Assembly (NCBI GenBank): GCA_018389105.1
Contig: JACATO010001735.1
Location: 124,001 to 188,000, forward strand
Source: Nautilus pompilius
Lineage: Eukaryota; Mollusca; Cephalopoda; Nautilida; Nautilidae
Direction of reading: 5' to 3'
Length of the DNA: 64,000 bases
Shown here piece after piece: positions 48,553 to 58,221 of this stretch. The translations under genes and the position numbers were made by a program. Numbering within the stretch: position 1 is the first letter of the stretch; every line of letters begins with the position of its first letter. Below the pieces are notes generated by a model, which was given only the letters and a program-made list of their open reading frames with translations, was not told where the DNA came from and searched no databases.

Positions 48553-49161
48553 CACGTGACAGACATATATTCTAATATATGTGGAGATTTTAGAAACTAG
48601 GGTGGAGGGACGGGAAGGACCCAATACTGCCAGGGAAAGGGATTGGGGTCGGGGTACTAATTTCCGTCACGTGAGGAAACGATCGGATCTTCAGCACGGA
48701 AAGCAATAACAGGATTGCTAAATCCTGGGGCCCGGGTTCTGGTTTCTCGAGACCGTAGATCGATCGCCAAATTGCAGTAAAGGCCACGCGACGAGAGCTG
48801 TTTTCCGTGTCGTTTCCGGTGAGGGTGCACCACCCGGGACCCAACCCCCGAACCCCTGCCGGGGCCAGAGATGCAGCACCGCACAACAGTCGTAGCCGAA
48901 GTGGTTCCGCGAGGCGAACCCGGCGGAGCTGCTGTCCTCACGTCCGGTACCAGCCGGCCGTTCTTCATTCCCGCCCCGACTTCGGACCGCAAAGGGCTTC
49001 CTGGCTGGGGGATTTCCACTCTTGGCCAATTGCATACTATCCGGGCTCCCAAGAAAACGCCAGCTCATTCGCGATATGTCCGACCCGTCCTCTCGTCCGG
49101 GAAGTGCTCCTCCGGCTTCCATTGTGAACACGTGACAGCCGCCGGACGGTCGGTCCACGTG
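48553..49161. promoter_or_regulatory. CpG-rich region with four CACGTG E-boxes
   Basis: Perfect CACGTG palindromes lie at 48,553, 48,668, 49,129 and 49,156, each in a TCACGTGA, CACGTGAC or similar context. The last two are 27 bases apart. The surrounding 48.3-49.5 kb is GC- and CpG-rich. Such sites bind bHLH-ZIP factors (USF, MITF/TFE) and are typical of promoters. No downstream coding exon was identified. A 262-codon minus-strand frame across 48,718-49,506 is probably a by-product of high GC. Confidence 0.4.
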
Positions 49162-49575
49162 ACGCGGTCGATTTAAACGATAAGCGCGCGAACCATTTCG
49201 GATGGGAGGATCTCTCTCTCTCTCTGGTGCCGAGGACGATTGATTTCCCGCCGGCGGCCGGTTGTCCACCGCGTCCCCGTCGGAAGAATATACGGGTTTT
49301 CGACTGGGCTTTCCGCAGGTAAACAGGTGTTTGTCTCTTTTACCTGTGCTGGCTGGCCACCGAGGCTTCCTCCCAGCGACGCCCCGGCTGTCACTGGTCG
49401 CAGGGAGGTTAGGGTGGGGAGACTCGATGACCGCACAACCCCCCCGGAAATTTCGAATTTTTGGTGAGTTCCGTCCAATAAACCCTTTGGCGACAATTAA
49501 AACCAATAAGGTTTAATTAATGATAGCAGTAAGTTTACTGGGGCCATTCCGTGGCCGTAAGGCGAATGCCAAAGT

Positions 49576-49775
49576 TCAGTTGATGGAAGATGTCTTCCTT
49601 CCTAAGTGTATAGGATGTTCCAAGCAGAAGATTTTCCCTGGGGCTTCTGTAGTAGTGTACATTTCTTTCTGATCTGTTAGCAGAGAAGTCTTCAGCTTCT
49701 TCACCTTGATGATGATGATGATATCTTGTCTATTCACTATGTCTGTATGTACTCGCATGTCCCACAGGTAACTGT
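49576..49775 (-). mobile_element. LINE C-terminal-like remnant
   Basis: The minus-strand frame reads YLWDMRVHTDIVNRQDIIII and then KVKKLKTSLLTD. This resembles the segment after the reverse transcriptase in many non-LTR elements ('WD..V.TD......RPDIVV.DK..K..LLID'). Only this block was recognised. The adjoining 49,780-50,050 may belong to the same copy. No intact reverse transcriptase was seen. Confidence 0.4.
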
Positions 49776-50815
49776 CACTTCAGTGTTTCCCAGCACTGTG
49801 ATCTCACAATTTCCATGTGACTGATATATATGGCAGTCTCAGCAAATCTATCAGCAGGTATACATACCAAGGCTGCGTCTTGTCTGTGTGTACATTCACT
49901 CCATCCCGAAATGAGATTTTGAGGCCTTTTATTTCTTCACATTCATTGCACATTCTTAGTCTGTGTCATTTCTTAATCTTGTTCTGGCACGTTATGGTGC
50001 TCTGGTCTTGCACTTCTGTTAACAACCCTTCTGTTTCTCCGCTATATTATTAATAATAATAATATCACAAATTAATATCAGAATTACACTGGAGTTCCAC
50101 AAACAACATGTATCTATTCTGGAGGTAAAGTTGACTCAATCCTGCCTACTTGCAGTTGAAACCGATTTCAAGAATTCCATACAGGGAGCAATGGACACTT
50201 TACTTTATTTCACTGCACCCTGAATATTTAATTTCTATCACGATTTAAGATGAGTATTATAATCAATAATTTCTTTTTTCTTTTTTTTTTTTAATAGGAA
50301 AGAAAATTGAAATTTAAAGTGGATATGCTATACTGTGCAAAAACCCTGATTTCTAGTGAGTAGTGATGCAGAAGGACAGAGGAAAAAATCAGATGGGGAA
50401 CAGACATTTCGTCTTTTGATGAATCATTGATTGGTAAGTTCTGTTTTATTGATACTTCTCAATTAATAAATCCATTCAGCTCTGAAGGAGTAATGAAAAA
50501 ATATTATATTAAAAGTGTTTCTTGAGATGTCTTCAGGTCTGTGCACCTTTTTTTAAACATTGTATTCTGGAATGAGACTTAGGGAAAAATACACCTGAGG
50601 CTGTATGGTCAAAGAGGAGCACTGGAAGAAGACAGCACCAGAAACAATGCTTCAGGAATTACAATCCTCTTTGCTCCATCACTGTGTTAACGGTAAAAAA
50701 ATTCCTTTTGCAACCTTTGTGATACTGAGGCTGGCATCTTTATGGCTACGATTCAGAAACATGAATAGATGGCCATAGGCATAGGGTTAGATATAGAAAA
50801 TCAAGGCAGAAGTTG
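49776..50815. other. AT-rich non-coding DNA
   Basis: A possible small exon lies at 50,356-50,432, with acceptor TTTCTAG before and donor GTAAGT after. Its only long frame (SSDAEGQRKKSDGEQ) stops just before the donor, so it is not called as coding. Nothing else was recognised. Confidence 0.4.
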
Positions 50816-51182
50816 TTTTTTTTTTTATAGCTTATTTACGTTTAGCTGCCTGTATTGCATAGAAAGTGAATATTTTCCACAGTATGGAGAACACTGGTCT
50901 CTCGGACTGGTTGGCATCTGCCAGAGGAAGCGCCTCGCGTGATCTCATCAAGCAGAGGATAACAGGGTGCAGAGAGGTTAGTCCAATACCTGCTGCAGAG
51001 AGTCCATATGAGAACTTTCTTTCGTATTTCAGATGTGGGAGGAAACCCATAGGGCAGGCTGGTGAAGAAGAGCAAGAAGGAATCATGCTGGAAAGGTATG
51101 CCGAGTCAACCTAGCCTCAACTGGGATTCAAACGCAGACCCTCAGTCTTACTGGTCTACCAGCACATTACCCTCTTAGGCAG
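50816..51182 (-). repeat. tRNA-derived SINE, old copy (CCCACATCT family)
   Basis: On the minus strand the head reads TGCTGGTAGACCAGTAAGAC (A-box area) followed by GCGTTTGAATCCCAG (B box). The body carries GGGTTTCCTCCCACATCT (51,031-51,048). The element ends in a TATAAAAAAAAAAC tail at about 50,816. Its head and motif match the copies at 38.6 and 57.2 kb. Confidence 0.6.
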
Positions 51183-52005
51183 GTTGGTAGCAATATCTAG
51201 TTAAGCTTGAAAAGAAAAATTCCCATTATTTTTCATGTTTCCTCCTCTCTTGGTTTCTAATGGAATATAAAGGATTCTGAAATATGGTTATCTATACAGT
51301 TAGTATTTTTTTTGCTAATATATATTGTGTTGATGGTTATCGTTTGAATTTATTTTCTTTTGTGTTTAACTGAAAATTCTTTGGGTCTGTGAAACTAAAA
51401 AGGAAGCAGGAATATCGTTATTCCATTTACTTGTTTTGCTTTAACCCTCCACATACATGCCAGATTTTACCTTCTACTACCCCAGCCTTAGTTAGTATTT
51501 GCATTGAACTTACTGGCTATGTCATCTTAGTCAACGCATTCATAATGCAAAACATAGAATACTAGGATTTGTTGTTACGCGAGGGCATACTAATGAGGAA
51601 AGTCACAGCCCCTACAGCTCAGCCTTTGCTGAGTAATGCAGACTTGCAGGGTAGAAAGGGTACAAATGCAGCCCAGGTAGAATGCAGAGGGTTAATTACA
51701 GTAGCAGAGAGAATGTCCTCAATAACAACTTCACTGATTTGTTTTGTCAGCTAAGTTGTAAACAAAATATTTTTCTAAGATTAAACATAATTATTATAAA
51801 ATGTAGCCACATTTCTTTTTAAAAAAATGTATAGTAAACTCAAAAAATTTACTGGGACACAATACATTTGTCATATTTTGAAAATTTACAGCATTCACAG
51901 ACAAAATCAGCCTAGGGAATGATATCTTATTGATGTCTACCAATATCCTAAAGAATCATGAATACAAAGAAGCAACATTCTGGGTGCTGCTAATGGCTAC
52001 ACTCC
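51183..52005. other. AT-rich non-coding DNA
   Basis: No coding region or repeat family was recognised. Confidence 0.4.
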
Positions 52006-52009
52006 CACT

Positions 52010-52450
52010 TTTATTAAAATGCCACCCTTTGATTTAATAACTATTTTGCATACTCTGGGCATATGATTCAAAAGTTTTAGTAAATAAATTTTTTTTGTGT
52101 GACTGGCAACTAACATAGACACTAACCCTCGCTACCCAAAAAAGAGCTCAAACTTCTGATTCATCAGACCACAAGACTTGTCACTGTTGTGGAATCTGCT
52201 GAACACCTCTCTCTGGCCATATTGCATTTTCTTGATGGAGTGGTTTCCAGACTGCTACACAGTCTTTGATACCAGAAACTTTCAGGCAACACCTGAATGT
52301 TAACTTGTACACCACAGATCTGGTCAAAGAGCCGGGTTTTGAGACATCAGTTGTGGAGAGATGCAATCCTGATAAACTTGTTCTGGCAATAGTTGTTGCT
52401 CTTTTGCAGCCACACCTCTTTCTGTTGAAATACTGCTAGTCTGAATCCTT
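52010..52450 (-). mobile_element. Tc1-like transposase fragment
   Basis: On the minus strand a short open stretch is followed by SLWSDES-like sequence (VLWSDESEV near 52,145-52,180). This is the first catalytic Asp block of Tc1 transposases. Upstream, NKFIRIASLHNRC (near 52,340-52,390) fits the linker after the DNA-binding domain. The plus-strand text CTTCTGATTCATCAGACCAC is the familiar reverse complement of this block. The N-terminal and C-terminal parts are missing or decayed. Array 4 begins about 15 bases beyond the fragment. Confidence 0.6.
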
Positions 52451-52464
52451 TTCTTCGAAATTAG

Positions 52465-53947
52465 GGAGAGGGAGAGAGAAATGGCATTACAGAGGGAGGG
52501 AGGGATGGAGAGATGACATCATTACAGAGGGAGGGCGGGAGGGAGGGAGAGATGACATCATTACAGAGGGAGGGATGGAGGGAGAGATGACATCATTACA
52601 GAGGGATGGAGAGATGACATCATTACAGAAGGAGGGAGAGATGACATCATTACAGAGGGAGGGAGGGTGACATCATTACAGAGGGAGGGAGAGAGAGATG
52701 ACATCATTACAGAGGGAGGGAGAGAGAGATGACATCATTACAGAGGGAGGGAGGGAGGGAGAGATGACATCATTAGAGATGACGTCATTACAGAGGGAGG
52801 GCGGGGAGAGATGACATCATTACAGAGGGAGGGAGAGAGAGATGACATCATTACAGGAGGGGGGCGAGAGAGAGATGACATCATTACAGGAGGGAGGGAG
52901 AGAGAGATGACATCATTACAGGAGGGAGGGAGAGAGAGATGACATCATTACAGAGGGAGGGAGGGCGGGCAGAGGACATCATTACAGCGGGAGGGAGGGA
53001 GAGATGACATCATTACAGAGGGAGGGAGGGAGAGATGACATCATTACAGAGGGCGGGAAAGATGACATCATTCCAGAGGGAGAGAGAGATGACCATCTTA
53101 CAGAGGGAGAGAGAGATGACATTATTACAGGAGGGAGGGAGAGAGAGATGACATCATTACAGGAGGGAGGGAGAGAGAGATGACATCATTACAGGAGGGA
53201 GGGAGAGAGAGATGGACATCATTAAGGAGGGCGGGAGAGATGACATCATTACAGAGGGAGGGAGAGATGACATCATTACAGAGGGAGGGAGAGATGACAT
53301 CATTACAGAGGGAGGGAGAGTTGACATTATACAGGAGGGAGGGAGAGAGAGATGACATCATTACAGGAGGGAGGGAGAGAGAGAGATGACATCATTACAG
53401 GAGGGAGGGAGAGAGAGAGATGACATCATTGCAGGAGGGAGGGAGAGAGAGAGAGGGAGCGAGAGAGATGACATCATTACAGGAGGAGGGAGCGGAGAGA
53501 GATGACACTCATTACAGGAGGGAGGGAGAGAGAGAGAGATGACATCATTACAGTAGGGGGGAGGGAGAGAGATGACATCATTACAGGAGGGGTGAGGGAG
53601 AGAGATGACATCATTACAGGAGGGGGGAGGGAGAGAGATGCCATCATTACAGGAGGGAGGGCGGGGAGAGAGATGACATCATTACAGGAGGGGGAGGGAG
53701 GAGAGCGAGAGATGACATCATTACAGGAGGGAGGGAGGGAGAGAGATGACATCATTACAGGAGGGAGGGAGGGAGAGAGATGACATCATTACAGGAGGGA
53801 GGGAGGGAGAGAGATGACATCATTACAGGAGGGAGGGAGGGAGAGAGATGACATCATTACAGGAGGGAGGGAGAGAGAGAGATGACATCATTACAGGAGA
53901 GATGACATCATTAGAGATGACATCATTACAGGAGGGAGGGAGAGAGA
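52465..53947. repeat. CRE-like minisatellite array 4 (about 47 units)
   Basis: About 47 units of roughly 20-45 bp follow the form GAGAGATGACATCATTACAG(A)GGAGGGAG. The core is TGACATCAT nearly throughout. One unit near 52,785 has TGACGTCAT. Units in the first half tend to read TTACAGAGGGAGG and those in the second half TTACAGGAGGGAGG, so at least two subtypes were amplified in blocks. Long open frames (MTSLQEGG- and SPSLCNDVI-type repeats) arise from the repeat and are not genes. Confidence 0.95.
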
Positions 53948-53949
53948 AT

Positions 53950-54885
53950 GTGTGTGTGTGTTAGCAATTGATTCATTTTTATGCAAAGTTTATTAAAATT
54001 TGAAGGACATGATACTGAAAGCTACAATTTAATTACCTACTTTTTTATAGAAAAACTAACCCTGATCTTAATATAATGATATTTTCTGATTTAGCAATGC
54101 CAATTGGCTTTTGTGTTTTGCCAGATCTACTAGCATTTATTAAACGGCAGCATGTGCAGTTGAATAATTTCTCAAGAAATTAGAAATTTGGTTTTTAAAA
54201 TTAAATCTGGTTCGCATCACTAACAACAATATAAATAGTGATTGAAGCAGTTCTTGAAATTGGGCAGAGTCTATCATTCTGGCGGTGTTGTTTGCTGCAT
54301 GAAGTAATGGGTAAATCACACAAGCCACCTTGTGTTTACGTGAACGTTTATCTAATGTTGTAAAATTATAGGCTTGTGCAAAATGTCCAACACCAAGTGC
54401 ATGCATGTAGACAGAATAATTAACTAAAGAATAATCACTCAATTATTTTAAAAAAATTCATTCTTGTGCTGCAGTTGGCTATAAATTAAATTAATGGTTT
54501 TTAGCAATCACTGTGGAAAATTAATTTTAAGTCTCTACACACAATATATACATATACAGTATCAGTGAATCACAGGTTTAATTTACCTGAATTTTTTTCT
54601 GTTTTTGCATTCCTGTGCCAACTGTCAACAATGACAGATACCAGGTAGGTGCTTGTAATGACTAGATTCCTTCATGGTGAGTCAATAGACTCTGGCACAA
54701 AGAAACATTTCCACAAGAAAGTGGTGAGGTGTGTTCTCACCTGGCCCTGGAGGTTTGCTGTGGGGCTTTGGTGAGGAAGGAAAGGGATTCTGACAGGCAG
54801 GGGGTTTTGGCTGCCCCCCTTTGTGGATTATTACAATAAAAATTCCATCACAAGAAAGCAGACTAGATTTTTAAAAAAAATAGAC
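53950..54885. other. AT-rich non-coding DNA
   Basis: No gene was recognised. A 100-codon minus frame at 54,140-54,442 has no known domain. Confidence 0.4.
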
Positions 54886-54937
54886 ATTGTGTGTGCGTGT
54901 GTGTGTGTGTGCGTGTGTGTGTGTGTGTGTGTGTGGA
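54886..54937. repeat. (GT)n microsatellite
   Basis: About 25 GT units with two GC interruptions. Confidence 0.95.
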
Positions 54938-55967
54938 GGCTATCTAGTTCAGCAGGTGGGTTACATACAACAGGTCAGGACCGTAAAACTTAGTGAATGA
55001 CAGAGGAATGCATTGTCACAGTCTTGGCCTTGCTGATCATTGAAGTAGAAAAGAATGTATAAAATACAGAAACCAACCACTTTGTTGATGGGGGCATGAG
55101 GCCTGACTAAGATCAAAGGTGAGCAAAGAATAACATGTGCACATCTAATTATTGCTGGTGCTGTCAGGTAAATTAAGGTAAATGTTTTATGTGTCATACA
55201 TATATAATAATATATTTAAAGTAAAAAAAAAAAAAAGTGTAGAAATATCAATTTGTTTGTATTAACCAGTTTTAGATTACAGGTAAATGGGTTGTCTTCA
55301 CCATGCCAGGAATCTTTACCAGGTGAACATTCTGCAGACCAAATGATCCCTGGATAATGCAGTGTAGGAGGAATATAACAAAGCTCAATTGTTAAATACC
55401 ACTATTCAGACATACAAATAATTATTCCTTAGCATTTTCAGTTTACTATACATTTTTACTCTTGTCACTTTCTGATAAAAAAAAAAATCTTTTTCTAACA
55501 GCAACTAGAATCGGTTAGCAAAGCTACGTTAGCGCCGAACCATTTTTGCTTAGTGTCTTCCTGGAGGTTTCGGAAGCTGCTGCCCATTCAGCAGAAGTCG
55601 TGGCGGCGCGGGGGGCTGCTGCTGTCGAATGCCCAGCTCACCCCAGGTTCCGTCAGGGTTCAGTCGATCACATTCTTTCTGTTCTGTCAAAAAAAAAATC
55701 TGTTTTAAAACCGTGCAGTGAGTTAGTGCGCATCATCGACTGGTGAGCGGTGGCCATTGTTTGCCCTGGCCCCTCTTCCTGTTCCTGCAATCACGGAATT
55801 CTGTAACGCTTGTTTATGCATTTGTCGGGTCGGGTGTACCGTGAGTGCGGAGACCACAATTTCCGGTAATACCTGTACACCCACCCCCCCCATACCTTTG
55901 TTTGTTTCTAATTAGTTTCCTGGATCTCGCTGTAGGACCAAGAACCTGAGAAAGAAACCAAGGCTTT
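54938..55967. other. Non-coding DNA
   Basis: A locally CpG-rich patch at about 55,510-55,860 has a 66-codon frame without a recognised domain. The patch may be a small CpG island or promoter, but no TSS element was seen. Confidence 0.35.
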
Positions 55968-56272
55968 CAACAACAACAACAGCCGGCCCGGTGGGGCAGG
56001 TGGTAGCGGGTTAGCTCCGTAAGGGGACCGTTGCTCCTGTACCGGGTTCGATCCCAGGTTGGGGTCGGAGGAGACTTGTCGCTGATGATCACCATAGCGT
56101 GAAACAGCTGTACGGCATTTCTTGGTGTCCGACGTGAGAGAGACCTCCCGGGTCCTTGGGGCCCACGGTGTCGGGGGACCGGGCCACTTGTCGGCTCGAC
56201 GAACATCTCTCAGTTACGAGGAGGACTCGGCATTTAGACGTCCAACTCGTTTAACAACAACAACAACAACAA
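55968..56272 (+). repeat. tRNA-derived SINE, copy 2, flanked on both sides by (CAA)n
   Basis: The body at 55,982-56,251 matches copy 1 (14.08 kb) closely over the head and middle. A box and B box (GGGTTCGATCCC) are intact. It is preceded by (CAA)4-5 and followed by (CAA)6. Relative to copy 1 it lacks about 50 bases near the 3' end. Several differences are CpG in copy 1 but CpA or TpG here, for example GATCGCC against GATCACC and TTGGCGTCC against TTGGTGTCC. Confidence 0.85.
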
Positions 56273-56571
56273 TTACATTAAATCCATCTTTTAAAAAAAA
56301 TGTATGTTATCACCTGAACCAAGCAAAGAGGATGCAAAAAAGAAAAACTGGTTGAATCTGTTGTTCAGTATTCACGGTAGTACTGGGACAATCAAAAGCT
56401 CCTCCTTATGCTGGTTTGGCTAACGCGCGATTTTGCGGAGACGCGACTGAGGCTTGGCAGATCTTTCCCTTTCGTTACCAGCGACGTGTTACCCACTTGG
56501 TTGGTTTTCTCGTTTGGTACTTTGTGAGGCTGCCTGATTTCCCTGGCCTTCCTCAACCCCCAACGACCTAC

Positions 56572-56736
56572 CTGGTCAATCGTGTAGTCTTTCCCTTTTG
56601 CCTTCACCGCGTAAATTGTTGAATTTAATATCTTACTCAACCTTTGAATGACCGACCTTGCTTTGTCTGCTCTTTTCACGGTGTCTCCTCCTCCTCCTCC
56701 ATCCTGCTTCCTTGCGGTCCAGGACGGTTTAGACAT
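56572..56736 (-). CDS. Candidate first coding exon, unrecognised protein
   Basis: On the minus strand, ATG at 56,736 opens 55 codons that end exactly before a good donor (CAG then GTAGGT, at 56,571-56,566), giving a phase-0 exon. The peptide begins MSKPSWTARKQD, has five glycines, then a basic helical-looking stretch KARSVIQRLSKILNSTIY, and ends AKGKDYTIDQ. The frame stays open past the donor to 56,392, so a single-exon reading of 118 codons is also possible. The start context is weak. No downstream exon was located and the family is not recognised. SINE copy 2 lies about 320 bases further on and would sit in the first intron. Confidence 0.35.
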
Positions 56737-57009
56737 TAGGCAAAACAATTCCTGCTACTTGTGTAGTATCCCAAAAAAAGTGCTTTACAAACTCAAAGCA
56801 GGTGTGAGTGGAGAACCTTAATACAAAATAAGTAGATGCAACCTTTTTTGGCAAAATGGGCTCTATGCTTCTTTCAGTTACAATAAAAGGGGGAAATTTT
56901 CTGTATAAGTTAGTGGTACATTGAGCAGTTTTGCTAGATGATTGATAAATAGTTGTTTAAAAGATTTGAGGTGGGGCAGGAATTAAAAAAATTGCTTAGA
57001 CCTTTCCTC

Positions 57010-57370
57010 GTCGTTTAATCATGTTGTTAGGGTCGGTCGGTACCCACCACTCCCCTTGTACAGAGAGAAATGACCAAGTGTGATTCCCAGCTGGTTATGA
57101 TTGGTTCATTTTGGTTACCTCCCCAGCATGGTTTCTTCTTACTCTTCAGCCAGCCAGCCATGTAGGTAACCCTTGCGCGCTCCAGTTTCCTCCCACATCT
57201 AGTAACGAACAGCGCTAGTAAGGGGTTTCTCTGCCGAAGTCAGCAGACGTGCTCTGGTGGACAGTTGTGGGCGCCACGCTTCCTACTACTAGAGCCCTGT
57301 GTCCACGCCAAGCCGGTTATCTCTGTCGTTGAGACCGACCGATGTGTGATAACCGGCTCAGACGCTTAAG
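57010..57370 (+). repeat. SINE-like fragment (CCCACATCT family)
   Basis: The plus strand carries CCAGTTTCCTCCCACATCT (57,182-57,200), then CGCTAGTAAGGGGTTTCTCTG and AAGTCAGCAGACGTGC. These align with the body of the copy at 38.6 kb. The tRNA head is not clear, so this copy is 5'-worn or truncated. The end near 57,370 is approximate. Confidence 0.5.
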
Positions 57371-57888
57371 AAAACCAATCTTCATGCATTTTGCAAGTGT
57401 TCTTTTTAAATAAAGGAACCAGTGACCTTCATGTCTGCAAGCTGCAGGTTTGTTCTCCTCGCTGCCAAACAAATTTTAGAAATTTATTTTGAAATGAGCA
57501 TGAAGTCTAGCGCCACGTATTCGTAGTGGGACAAACAATAACATGTACATTTAGATTTTGTTGTGGATGGTTGTTTCTTTTTGTGATCGCTAATATTTTT
57601 AAAATAACAATCCTGTGCTTATCCTCCCCTTACTCACCTCTGTCCTTGGCTCTTAATCAGATTTTCTGTACAAAGGCTTGGGATCTCATCAGTTTGGTTT
57701 CTTTCCCTATGCTGCCATTTTATTATACGGTATTGTAGAGATTTCAACTCCAAGTAACGCATTAAAAATGTTGTGAATCAGATTTTTTTGACTGCTCAAG
57801 TCCCATTTGATACTTAAAGGGGACACGTGAAATTGTATGTCACCCATCGCCACAGGAGGCTTGGAAACAAGTTTACTACTTCTGGTTG

Positions 57889-57903
57889 GTAACCATTGGC
57901 AAC
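57889..57903. promoter_or_regulatory. RFX X-box-like site
   Basis: GTAACCATTGGCAAC has two RFX half-sites, GTAACC and GGCAAC, with a 3-base spacer. Confidence 0.35.
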
Positions 57904-58012
57904 CAGACAGCTTTTGGTTCCTCTCAAATGCAAAAAGTGCAGCAGCAGTCTGAAAGAGATGTAAGCATTCCCGCTTTTGTTGCAAAACTAACTCTGTGGG
58001 TTAAGGTGTGTG

Positions 58013-58027
58013 GTGACCATTGGCAAC
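58013..58027. promoter_or_regulatory. RFX X-box-like site
   Basis: GTGACCATTGGCAAC is almost identical to the site 124 bases upstream and in the same orientation. Confidence 0.35.
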
Positions 58028-58171
58028 AGGATAGCTGTTGATGTATATCAGAAGAGAAAATTCAGCCTCAATCTGTTTCTTAGAACATGAGGTAAAAATT
58101 TTCTTTTATTATAGGATCAACTCGTGTAACCTCTGGCACAAATGTTAATTATTAGTGTACTTTTTATTCTG

Positions 58172-58172
58172 C

Positions 58173-58210
<38 letters not shown>

Positions 58211-58221
58211 ATTATTATTAT
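58172..58221. repeat. (ATT)n microsatellite
   Basis: About 16 ATT units with one AATTATT interruption. Confidence 0.95.

Larger units (their letters stand above)
57371..58165. other. AT-rich non-coding DNA with two X-box-like sites
   Basis: No coding region was recognised. Two RFX-type sites lie at 57,889 and 58,013. Confidence 0.4.

Noticed and set aside
48718-49506. 262-codon minus-strand open frame in the CpG-rich region
   Set aside because: GC-rich DNA gives long frames by chance and overlapping frames on the other strand are also long. No domain, splice signal or biased codon use was seen.
52465-53947. Repetitive open frames in array 4 on both strands
   Set aside because: They are direct translations of the minisatellite unit and change frame with unit length.
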